From the NCBI GenBank assembly GCA_947650365.1, contig CANTAL010000022.1:1942831-2006830 (forward strand): DNA of 64,000 nt, read 5' to 3'. Every line of letters starts with the position of its first letter. The first letter of the stretch is position 1. The position numbers and the translations under genes are program-made. Positions 51,821-63,419 of this stretch are shown in pieces. The stretch comes from Chamaelirium japonicum (lineage: Eukaryota > Streptophyta > Magnoliopsida > Liliales > Melanthiaceae). The notes beneath the pieces are model-generated. The model was not told the origin of the DNA and did no database searches. It saw only the letters and a list, made by a program, of their open reading frames with translations.

Positions 51821-53309
51821 AATTCATTCGTACGATCCATTCTAATTCCTTCGTACGACCCATATTCTAATTCATTCGCACGATCCATTCTAATTCATTC
51901 ATACGATCCATTCTAATTTATTCGCACGATCCATTCTAATTCATTCGTACGATCCATTCTAATTCATTTGCACAATCTATTCTAATTCATTCGAACGATC
52001 CATTCTAATTCATTCATACGATCCATTCTAATTCATTCGTACGATCTATTCTATTTCATTCGTACAATCCTTTCTTACTCAATCGTATGATCCATTCTAA
52101 TCCATTCGCACAATCTATTCAAATTCATTCGTATGATCCATTCTATTTCATTCGTACGATCCATTCTAATTCATACGATCCATTCTATTTCATTCATACG
52201 ATCCATTTTAATTCATTCGCACGATCCATTCTAATTCATTCATACGATCCATTCTAATTCATTTATACGATCCATTTTAATTCATTCGCACAATCTATTG
52301 TAATTCATTCGTATGATCAATTCTAATTCATTAGCATGATCCATTCTAATTCATTCGTATGATCTATTCTATTTCATTCGTACAATCCATTCTTACTCAA
52401 CCGTATGATCCATTCTAATTCATTCGCACGAATGAATCCATTCTAATTCATTCTAATTCAGTCGTACAATCCTTTCTTACTCAATCGTATGATCCGTTCT
52501 AATCCATTCGCACAATCTATTCTACTTCATTCGCACGATCCATTCTAATTCATTCGCAGGATCCATTCTAATTCATTCGTACGATCGATTCTAATTCATT
52601 CATACGATCCATTCTAATTCATTCGCACGATCCATATTCTAATTCATTCGCACGATCCATTCTAATTCATTCATACGTTCCATTCTAATTTATTCGCACG
52701 ATCCATTCTAATTTATTCGTACGATCCATTCTAATTCATTCGCACAATCTTTTCTAATTCATACGAACGATCCATTCTAATTCATTCATACGATCCATTC
52801 TAATTCATTCATACGATCTATTCTATTTCATTCGTACAATCCTTTCTTACTCAATCGTATGATCCATTCTAATCCATTCGCACAATCTATTCTAATTCAT
52901 TCGTACGATCCATTCTATTACAATCGTACGATCCATTCTAATTCATACAATCCATTCTATTTCATTCATACGATCCATTTTAATTCATTCGCACGATCCA
53001 TTGTAATTCATTCGTACGATCCATTCTAATTCATTCATACGATTCATTCTAATTCAATCCAATCTAATTCATTCGTACGATCCATTCTAATTCATTCGTA
53101 CAATCTATTTTAATTCATTCGTATGATCCATTCTAATTCAATCCATTCTAATTCATTCGTACGATCCATTCTAATTCATTCGTACGATCCATTCTAATTC
53201 ATTCGTACGATCCATTCTAATTTATTCGCACGATCCATTCTAATTCATTCATACGATCCAATCTATTTCATTTGTACGATCCATTCTAATTCTTTTGCAC
53301 GAATGTATC
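51821..53309 (-). repeat. Satellite block, R orientation
   Basis: About 64 monomers. It has two versions (about 52030-52230 and 52800-53010) of the inverted 5909-6148 module, with further fragments near 52340-52420 and 52455-52520. This block is the richest in single-base variants. It ends GAATGTATCGAACG. Confidence 0.94.
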
Positions 53310-53380
53310 GAACGAATAAATTAGAATGGATCGTACGAATGAATTAGAATGGATCGAATGAATGAATTAGAATGGATTCG
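53310..53380 (+). repeat. Short F block
   Basis: Three F monomers closed by J1 in plus form, with GAATATATCC on the R side. Confidence 0.92.
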
Positions 53381-53603
53381 CACGAATATATCCATTCTAA
53401 TTCATTCGTACGATCCATTCTAATTCATTCGTACAATCCATTCTAATTCATTCGCACGATCCATTCGCATTCACTCAAACGATCCATTCTAATTCATTCA
53501 TATGATCCATTCTAATTCATTCGTACGATCCATTCTAATTCATTCGTACGATCCATTCTAATTCATTCGCACAATCTATTCTAATTCATTCGTACGATCC
53601 ATT
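53381..53603 (-). repeat. Short R block
   Basis: Ten R monomers copying 18480-18690, with ATTCGCATTCACTCAAACG near 53463. It ends GATCCATTAGAATGG. Confidence 0.93.
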
Positions 53604-54200
53604 AGAATGGATTGTACGAATGAGTAAGAATGGATCGTGCGAATGAATTAGAATGGATCATATGAATGAATTAGAATGGATCGTATGAATGAATTAGAAT
53701 GGATCGTGCGAATAAATTAGAATGGATCGTACGAATGAATTAGAATGGATCGTACGAATGAATTAGAATGGATTCATTCGTGCGAATGAATTAGAATGGA
53801 TCGTACGAATGAGTAAGAATGGATCGTACGAATGAATTAGAATGGATTGAATTAGAATGAATCGTACGAATGAATTAGAATGGATCGTACGAATGAATTA
53901 GAATGGATAGTACAAATGAATTAGAATGGATTGAATTAGAATGAATCGTACGAATGAATTAGAATGAATCATACCGTACGAATGAATTAGAATGGATCAT
54001 ACGAAGGAATTAGAATGGATCGTGCGAATAAATTAGAATGGATCGTATGAATGAATTAGAATAGATTGTGCGAATGGATTAGAATGGATCATACGATTGA
54101 GTAAGAATGGATTGTACGAATGAAATAGAATAGATCGTACGAATGAATTAGAATGGATCGTGCGAATAAATTAGAATGGATCGTATGAATGAATTAGAAT
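53604..54200 (+). repeat. Long duplication, fragment copy 4
   Basis: The GAGTAAG landmark (17767/53622) and CATACCGTACG (18116/53970) keep the same spacing as in copy 3 to within 1 bp, over about 600 bp, with the variant order intact. Confidence 0.88.
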
Positions 54201-54732
54201 CGATCGTACGAATGAATTAGAATGGATCATGCGAATGAATTAGAATGGATCATACGATTGAGTAAGAATGGATTGTACGAATGAAATAGAATAGATCGTA
54301 CGAATGAATTAGAATAGATCGTATGAATGAATTAGAATCGATCGTACGAATGAGTAAGAATGAATCGTACGAATGAATTAGAATGGATCGTACGAATGAA
54401 TTAGAATGGATCGTACGAATGAATTAGAATGGATCCTACGAATGAAATAGAATGGATCGTACGAAGGCATTAGAATAGATCATACGAAGAAATTAGAATG
54501 GATCGTACGAATGAATTAGAATGGATTGAATTAGAATGAATCGTACGAATGAATTAGAATGAATCATACCGTACGAATGAATTAGAATGGATCATACAAA
54601 GGAATTAGAATGGACCGTACTAATGAATTAAAATGGATCGTACGAAGGAATTAGAATGGATCGTATGAATGAATTAGAATGGATCGTGCGAATGAATTAG
54701 AATGGATCGTACGAATGAAATAGAATGGATTC
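53604..54732 (+). repeat. Satellite block, F orientation
   Basis: About 49 monomers. The stretch 53604-54200 is a fourth copy of 17750-18345 (offset 35,855 bp), with CATACCGTACG at 53970. A second CATACCGTACG lies near 54566. CATACGATTGAGTAAG occurs twice (about 54090 and 54250). It ends at J1 in plus form. Confidence 0.95.
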
Positions 54733-54836
54733 GCACGAATGTATCCATTCTAATTCATTCATACGATCCATTCTAATTCATTAGCACAATCTATTCTAAT
54801 TCATTCGTACAATCCATTCTAATGCATTCGCACGAT
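54733..54836 (-). repeat. Short R block
   Basis: About 4.5 R monomers, ending GCACGATCGTATG. Confidence 0.92.
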
Positions 54837-55048
54837 CGTATGAATGAATTAGAATGGAACGTATAGATTGTGCGAATGAATTAGAATGGATCGTACGAAT
54901 GAATTAGAATGGATTAGAATGGATCATACGATTGAGTAAGAATGGATTGTACGAATGAAATAGAATAGATCGTACGAATGAATTAGAATGGATCGTATGA
55001 ATGATTTAGAATCGATCGTACGAATGAGTAAGAATGGATTGTACGAAT
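54837..55048 (+). repeat. Short F block
   Basis: About 9 monomers with the fusion GGAACGTATAGATTG near 54857 (compare 51159) and CATACGATTGAGTAAG near 54925. Confidence 0.92.
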
Positions 55049-55378
55049 GTATCCATTCTAATTCATTCATACGATCCATTCTAATTCATTACTACGATCC
55101 ATTCTAATTCATTCATACGATCCATTCTAATTCATTCGTACGATCCATTCTAATTCATTCGTACGATCCATTCTAATTCATACGAAGGAATTAGAATGGA
55201 TCGTACGAATGAATTAGAAAGGATACATTCGAATTCATTCGTACGATCCATTCTAATTCCTTCGTACGATCTAAATTTTAATTCATTCGCACGATCCATT
55301 CTAATTCATTCATACGATCCATTCTAATTTCTTCGTATGATCTATTCTAATTCATTTGCACGAATGTATCCATTCTAA
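55049..55378. repeat. Mosaic R-F-R
   Basis: R 55049-55182, F 55183-55231, R 55232-55378. The middle flip, GGATACATTCGAATTCATTC, is shared with 3507, 7744 and 51811. It ends CCATTCTAAATGAATTAG. Confidence 0.91.
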
Positions 55379-57193
55379 ATGAATTAGAATGGATCGTACG
55401 AATGAGTAAGAATGGATCGTGCGAATGAATTAGAATGGATCATATGAATGAATTAGAATGGATCGTATGAATGAATTAGAATGGATCGTGCGAATAAATT
55501 AGAATGGATCGTATGAATGAATTAGGATCGATCGTACGAATGAATTAGAATGGATCATGCGAATGAATTAGAATGGATCGTGCGAATGAATTAGAATGGA
55601 TCGTACGAATGAAATAGAATGGATTGTACGAATGAGATAGAATGGATCGTACGAATGACTTAGAATAGATAATTCATGCGAATGAATTAGAATGGATAAT
55701 ACGAATGAATTAGAATGGATTCATTCGTGCGAATGAATTAGAATGGATCGTACGAATGAGTAAGAATGGATCGTACGAATGTATTAGAATGGATTGAATT
55801 AGAATGAATCGTACGAATGAATTAGAATGGATCGTACGAATGAATTAGAATGGATCATACGAATGAATTAGAATGGATTGAATTAGAATGAATCGTACGA
55901 ATGAATTAGAATGAATCATACCGTACGAATGAATTAGAATGGATCATACGAAGGATATAGATTGGATCGTGCGAATAAATTAGAATGGATCGTATGAATG
56001 AATTAGAATAGATCGTACGAATGAATTAGAATGGATCGTACGAATGAATTAGAATGGATACATTCGTGCGAATGAATTAGAATGGATCGTATGAATGAAT
56101 TAGATTGGATCGTATGCATGAATTAGAATGGATCATGCGAATGAATTAGAATGGATCGTACGAATGAATTAGAATGGATCGAATGAATGAATTAGAATGG
56201 ATCGTACGAATGAGTAAGAATGGATCGTACGAATGAATTAGAATGGATCGTGCGAATGAATTAGAATATAGATCGTACGAATGAATTAGAATGGATCGTA
56301 TGAATAAATTAGAATGGATCATGCGAATGAGTTAGAATGGATCGTACGAATGAATTAGAATGGATCGTACGAATGAATAAGAATGGATCGTATGAATGAA
56401 TTAGAATGGATCGTGCGAATGAATTAGAATAGATTGTGCGAATGAATTAGAATGGATCGTACGAATGAATTAAATTGGATCGTGCGAATGAATTAGAGTG
56501 GATCGTACGAATGAATTAGAATGGATCGTGCGAATGAGTAAGAATGGATCGTACGAATGAAATAGAATGGATCGTATGAATGAATTAGAATGGATCGTAT
56601 TAATGAATTAGAATGGATCGTATTAATGAATTAGAATGGATCGTACGAATGAATTAGAATAGATCGTACGAATGAATTAGAATGGATACGAATGAATGAA
56701 ATAGAATGGATGGTACGAATGAATTAGAATGGATCGTACGAATGAATTAGAATGGATCGTGCGAATGAGTAAGAATGGATCGTACGAATGAAATAGAATG
56801 GATCGTATGAATGAATTAGAATGGATCGTATTAATGAATTAGAATGGATCGTACGAATGAATTAGAATAGATCGTACGAATGAATTAGAATGGATACGAA
56901 TGGATCGTATGAATGAATTAGAATGGATCGTACGAATGTATTAGAATGGATCATACGAATGAATTAGAATGGATTGAATTAGAATGGATCGTACGAATGT
57001 ATTAGAATGGATGGTACGAATGAATTAGAATGGATTGAATTAGAATGGATCGTATGAATAAATTTGAATGGATCGTATGAATGAATTAGAATGGATCATA
57101 CGATTGAGTAAGAATGGATTGTACGAATGAAATAGAATAGATCGTACGAATGAATTAGAATGGATCGTACGAATGAATTAGAATGGATCGTAC
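55379..57193 (+). repeat. Satellite block, F orientation
   Basis: About 79 monomers. The stretch 55510-55950 copies 38670-39110 at an offset of 16,840 bp. At 56528-56990 is a local tandem duplication of period about 231 bp. It ends TCGTACGGTATGATTC, where the reverse form of the CATACCGTACG module begins. Confidence 0.95.
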
Positions 57194-57796
57194 GGTATGA
57201 TTCATTCTAATTCATTCGTACGATTCATTCTAATTCAATCCATTCTAATTCATTCGTACGATCCATTCTAATACATTCGTACGATCCATTTTAATTCATT
57301 CATACGATCCATTCGTATCCATTCTAATTCATTCGTACGATCTATTCTAATTCATTCGTACGATCCATTCTAATTCATTAATATGATCCAATCTAATTCA
57401 TTCATACGATCCATTCTATTTCATTCGTACGATCCATTCTTACTCATTCGCATGATCCATTCTAATTCATTCGCACGATCCATTCTAATTCATTCGTACG
57501 ATCCATTCTATTTCATTCATACGATCCATTCTAATTCATTCATACGATCCATTCTAATTCATACGATCCATTCTAATTCATACGATCCATTCTAATTCAT
57601 TCGTATGATCCATTCTAATCCATTCGCACGAATGTATCCATTTTAATTCATTCGCACAATCTATTCTAATTCATTCGTACGATGTATTCTAATTCATTAG
57701 CATGATCCATTCTAATTCATTCATACGATCTATTCTATTTCATTCGTACAATCCATTCTTACTCAACCGTATGATCCATTCTAATTCATTCGCACG
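57194..57796 (-). repeat. Satellite block, R orientation
   Basis: About 26 monomers. The ATTCGTATCCATTC / TTAATATGATCCAATC module lies near 57310-57400. Three short 18-19-bp units (ATTCATACGATCC) at about 57545-57595 lack one GAAT. The chance plus-strand frame 57383-57595 is here. Confidence 0.94.
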
Positions 57797-59602
57797 AATA
57801 GTACGAATGAATTAGAATGGATACCTTCGTGCAAATGAATTAGAATGGATCGTACGAATGAGTAAGAATGGATCGTACGAATGAATGGATCATATGAATG
57901 AATTAGAATGGATCGTTTGAGTGAATGCGAATGGATCGTGCGAATGAATTAGAATGGATTGTACGAATGAATTAGAATGGATCGTACGAATGAATTAGAA
58001 TGGATCGTATGAATGAATTAGAATGGATCGTACGAATGAATTAGAATGGATCGTACGAATGAATTAGAATGGATTGAATTAGAATGAATCGTACGAATGA
58101 ATTAGAGTTGATACATTCGTGTGAATGAATTAAAATGGATAATACGAATGAGTAAGAATGGATCGTAGAATTAGAATGGATCGTATAAATGAATTAGAAT
58201 GGATCGTACGAATGAATTAGAATGGATACATTCGTGCGAATGAATTAGAATGGATCGTATGAATGAATTAGAATGGATCGTACGAAGGAATTAGAATGGA
58301 TAGTACGAATGAATTAGAATGGATTGTACGAATGAAATAGAATAGATCGTACGAATGAATTAGAATGGATCATACTAATGAATTAGAATTGATCGTACGA
58401 ATGAATTAGAATAGATTGTGCGAATGAATTAGAATGGATCGTACGAATGAATTGGAATGGATACATTCGTGCGAATGAATTAGAATGGATACATTCGTGC
58501 GAATGAATTAGAATGGATCGTATGAATGGATTAGAGTGGATACATTCGTACAAATAGATTAGAATGGATCGTACGAATGAATTAGATTGGATACATTCGT
58601 GCGAATGAATTAGAATGGATCGTATGAATGAATTAGATTGGATCGTATGAATGAATTAGAATGGATTGTATGAATTAGAATGGTTACCTTCGTGCAAATG
58701 AATTAGAATGGATCATACGAATGAGTAAGAATGGATCATACGAATGAAATAGAATGGATCGTACGAAGGAATTAGAATGGATCGTACGAAGGAATTAGAA
58801 TGGATAGTACGAATGAATTAGAATGGATACCTTCGTGCAAATGAATTAGAATGGATCGTACGAATGAGTAAGAATGGATCGTACGAATGAAATAGAATGG
58901 ATCGTATGAATGAATTAGAATGGATCGTGCGAATGAATTAGAATGGATCGTACGAATGAATTAGAATAGATTGTGCGAATGAATAAGAATAGATCGTACG
59001 AATGAATTAGAATGGATCGTACAAATGAATTAGAATGGATCGTATGAATGAATTAGAATGGATCGTGCGAATGAATTAGAATGGATCGTGCGAATGAAAT
59101 AGAATGGATCGTACGAATGAATTAGAATGGATTGAATTAGAATGAATCATACGAATGAATTAGAATGAATCGTACGAATAAATTAGAATGGATCGTACGA
59201 ATGAATTAGAATGGATTGAATTAGAATGGATCGTACGATAAGAATGGATCGTACGCAGGAATTAGAATGGATCGTACGAAGGAATTAGAATGGATAGTAC
59301 GAATGAATTAGAATGGATACCTTCATGCAAATGAATTAGAATGGATCGTACGAATGAGTAAGAATGGATCGTACGAATGAAATAGAATGGATCATATGAA
59401 TGAATTAGAATGGATCGTGCGAATGAATTAGAATGGATCGTACGAATGAATTAGAATAGATTATGCGAATGAATTAGAATGGATCGTACGAATGAATTAG
59501 AATGGATCGTACGAATGAATTACAATGGATCGTATGAATGAATTAGAATGGATCGTGCGAATGAATTAGAATGGATCGTACGAATGAAATAGAATGGATT
59601 CG
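57797..59602 (+). repeat. Satellite block, F orientation
   Basis: About 78 monomers. ATACCTTC(G/A)TGC-type units at about 57820, 58830 and 59316, plus GGTTACCTTCGTGC at about 58682. TTTGAGTGAATGCG near 57917 and CGTACGATAAG near 59232. A full ordered module (59280-59602) runs to J1 in plus form. Confidence 0.95.
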
Positions 59603-59616
59603 CACGAATGTATCTA
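59586..59616. repeat. Junction J1 (plus form), representative of family
   Basis: A GAAATAG monomer ends GGATTCGCAC and meets GAATGTATCC in R. Plus-form copies lie near 18455, 22031, 26698, 28660, 30617, 39588, 42364, 44494, 53367, 54720, 59586 and 62781. Minus-form copies (GGATACATTC / GTGCGAATCC) lie near 1730, 13205, 18868 (partial), 20171, 24423, 25970, 35893 and 38083. Broken forms are at 21577, 48636 and 48981. Confidence 0.9.
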
Positions 59617-61848
59617 TTCTAATTCATTCGTACGATCCATTCTAATTCATTCGTACAATCCATTCTAATTCATTCGCACGATCCATTCGCATTCACTCAA
59701 ACGATCCATTCTAATTCATTCATATGATCCATTCTAATTCATTCGCACAAATGTATCCATTCTATTTCATTCGTACGATCCATTCTAATTCATTCGCACG
59801 ATGCATTCTAATTCATTCATACGATCCATTCTAATTCATTCGTACGATCCATTCTAATTCATTCGTACGATCCATTCTAATTCATTCGCACAATCTATTC
59901 TAATTCATTCGTACGATCCATTCTATCTCATTCGTACAATCCATTTTATTTCATTCGTACGATCCATTCTAATTCATTCGCACGATCCATTCTAATTCAT
60001 TCGCATGATCCATTCTAATTCATTCATACCATCCATTCTATTTCATTCGTACGATTCATTCTTACTCATTCGTACGATCCATTCTAATTCATTTGCACGA
60101 AGGTATCCATTCTAATTCATTCGTACTATCCATTCTAATTCCTTCGTACGATCCATTCTAATTCCTTCGTACGATCCATTCTAATTCATTCGTACGATCC
60201 ATTCTAATTCATTCGTACAATCCATTCTAATTGCTTTGTATGATCCATTCTAATTCATTCGTACGGTATGATTCATTCTAATTTATTCGTACGATTCATT
60301 CTAATTCAATCCATGCTAATTCATTCGTACGATCCATTCTAATTCATTCATACGATCCATCCTAATTCATTCGCACGAATGTATCTATTCTAATTCATTC
60401 GTACAATCCATTCTATTTCATTCGTACGATCCATTCTTACTCATTCGTACGATCCATTCGTATCCATTCTAATTCTTTCGTACGATCTATTCTAATTCAT
60501 TCATACGATCCATTCTAATTCATTAATACGATCCAATCTAATTCATTCGTACGATCCATTCTAATTCATTCACACGGATGTATCCATTCTAATTCATTCG
60601 TACAATCCATTCTATTTCATTTGTACGATCCATTCTTACTCATTCGTACGATCCATTCGTATCCATTCTAATTCATTCGTACGATCTATTCTAATTCATT
60701 CGTACGATCCATTCTAATTCATTAATACGATCCAATCTAATTCATTCATATGATCCATTCTAATTCATTCGTACGAACCATTATAATTCATTCGCACGAT
60801 CTATTCTAATTCATTCGCACGATCCATTCTAATTCATTCATACGATCCATTCTTACTCATTCGTACGATCCATTCTAATTCATTTGCACGAAGGTATCCA
60901 TTCTAATTCCTTCGTACGATCCATTCTAATTCCTTCATACGATCCATTCTAATTCCTTCGTACGATTCATTCTAATTCAATCCATTCTAATTCATTCGTA
61001 CGATCCATTCTTACTCATTCGGACGATCCATTCTAATTCATTCGTACGATCCATTCTAATTCATTCGTACGATCCATTCTAATTCATTCGCACAATCCAT
61101 TCTAATTCATTCGTACGATCCATTCTAATTCATTCGCACGATCCATTCTAATTCATTCATATGATCCATTCTATTTCATTCGTACAATCCATTCTTACTC
61201 ATTCGCACGATCCATTCTAATTCGTTCGCACGATCCATTCTAATTCATTCATACGATCCATTCTAATTTATTCATACGATCCATTCTAATTCATTGGTAT
61301 GATCCATTCTAATTCATTCGTACGATCCATTCTAATTCATTCGTACGATCCATTCTAATTCATTCGTACGATCCATTCTAATTTATTCGCGCGATCCATT
61401 CTAATTCATTCGTACGATCTATTCTATTTCATTCGTACAATCCATTCTTACTCAATCGTATGATCCATTCTAATCCATTCACACAATCTACTCTAATTCA
61501 TTCGTACGATCCATTCTATTTCATTTGCACGAAGGTATCCATTCTAATTCATACAATCCATTCTAATTCATTCATACGATCCAATCTAATTCATTCATAC
61601 GATCCATTCTAATTCATTCGCACGATCCATTCGCATTCACTCAAACGATCCATTCTAATTCATTCATATGATCCATTCTAATTCATCCGCACTAATGTAT
61701 CCATTCTAATTCATTCGTACGATCCATTCTAATTCATTCGTACGATCCATTCTTACTCATTCGTACAATCCATTCTTACTCATTCGTACGATCCATTCCA
61801 ATTCATTCGTACGACCCATTCTAATTCATTCGTACGATCCATTCTAAT
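59603..61848 (-). repeat. Long satellite block, R orientation
   Basis: About 98 monomers. The stretch 59610-60020 is the third copy of 2455-2870. ACGGTATGATTCATTC lies near 60265. A tandem pair of period 199 bp is at 60380-60780. The stretch 61407-61637 copies 24660-24890. It ends CCATTCTAATACGAATG. Confidence 0.95.
60380..60780 (-). repeat. Local tandem duplication, 199-bp period
   Basis: CGTATCCATTC occurs at about 60459 and 60658, each with the same flanking order: TACAATCC, TATTTC, TTACTC, then GATCTATTC and TTAATACGATCCAATC. Confidence 0.88.
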
Positions 61849-62797
61849 ACGAATGAATTAGAATGGATCATGATAATGAATTAGAATTGATCGTACGAAT
61901 GAATTAGAATAGATTGTGCGAATGAATTAGAATGGATCGTACGAATGAATTGGAATGGATACATTCGTGCGAATGAATTAGAATGGATCGTATGAATGAA
62001 TTAGAGTGGATACATTCGTACAAATGAATTAGAATGGATCGTACGAATGAATTAGAATGGATCGTATGAATGAATTAGATTGGATCGTATGCATACATTA
62101 GAATGGATCGTGCGAATGAATTAGAATGGATCATACGAATGAATTAGAATGGATCGAACGAATGAATTAGAATGGATACATTCGTGCAAAAGAATTAGAA
62201 TGGATTGTATGAATGAATTAGAATGGATCGTGCGAATGAATTAGAATGGATCGTACGAATGAATTAGAATGGATACATTCGCGCGAAAGAATTAGAATAG
62301 ATCGTATGAATGAATTAGAATGGATCGTATGAATGAAATAGAATGAATCGTACGAATGAATTAGAATGGATCGCGCGAATGAATTAGAATGGATCGTACG
62401 AATGAATTAGAATGGATCGTACGAAGGAATTAGAATGGATCGTACGAATGAATTAGAATAGATCGTACGAATGAATTAGAATGGATTCGAATGGATCGTA
62501 CGAATGAGTAAGAATGGATCGTACGAATGAATTAGAATGAATCATACGAATGAGTAAGAATGGATCGTACGAATGAAATAGAATGGATCGTATGAATGAA
62601 TTAGAATGGATCGTGTGAATGAATTAGAATGGATCGTACGAATGAATTAGAATAGATTATGCGAATGAATTAGAATGGATCGTACGAATGAATTAGAATG
62701 GATCGTACGAATGAATAAGAATGGATCGTATGAATGAATTAGAATGGATCGTGCGAATGAATTAGAATGGATCATACGAATGAAATAGAATGGATTC
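61849..62797 (+). repeat. Satellite block, F orientation
   Basis: About 41 monomers. The GAATTGGAATGG and GAGTGGATACATTCG pattern (61945-62020), GGATACATTCGCGCG near 62272, and GGATTCGAATGG near 62483. It ends at J1 in plus form. Confidence 0.95.
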
Positions 62798-63419
62798 GCA
62801 CGAATGTATCCATTCTAATTCATTCGTACGATCCCTTCTAATTCATTCGTACAATCCATTCTAATTCATTCGCACGATCTATTCTTACTCATTCGTACGA
62901 TCCATTCTAATTCATTCGCACGATCCATTCTAATTCATTAATACGATCCATTCTAATTCATTCGCACGATCCATTCTAATTCATTCACACTCATACGATC
63001 CATTCTAATTTATTCGCACGAATGTATCCTTTCTAATTCATTCGTATGATCCATTCTAATTCATTCGCACAATCTATTCTAATTCATTCGAACGATCCAT
63101 TCTAAGTCATTCGTACGATCCATTCTAATTCATTCGCACAATCCATTCTAATTCATTAGCACGATCCATTCTAATTCCTTCGTATGATCCATTCTAATTC
63201 ATTCGTACGATCCATTCTAATTCATTCGTACGATCCATTCTAATTTATTCGTACGATCCATTCTAATTCATTCGCACAATCTATTCTAATTCATTCGTAC
63301 GATCCATTCTAATTCATTCGCACGATCCATTCTAATTCATTCATACGATCCATTCTATTTCATTCGTAAGATCCATTCTAATTCATTCGTAAGAATGGAT
63401 CCATTCTAATTCAATCCAT
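62798..63419 (-). repeat. Satellite block, R orientation, with micro-inversion
   Basis: About 27 monomers. At 63389-63400 is a 12-bp F scrap (GTAAGAATGGAT) that makes a 16-bp perfect palindrome AGAATGGATCCATTCT (63392-63407). It ends ATTCAATCCATGCGAATG, as at 39991. Confidence 0.93.

Noticed and set aside
57383..57595. 70-codon plus-strand open frame
   Set aside because: Satellite read-through helped by short units lacking one GAAT. No other coding evidence.
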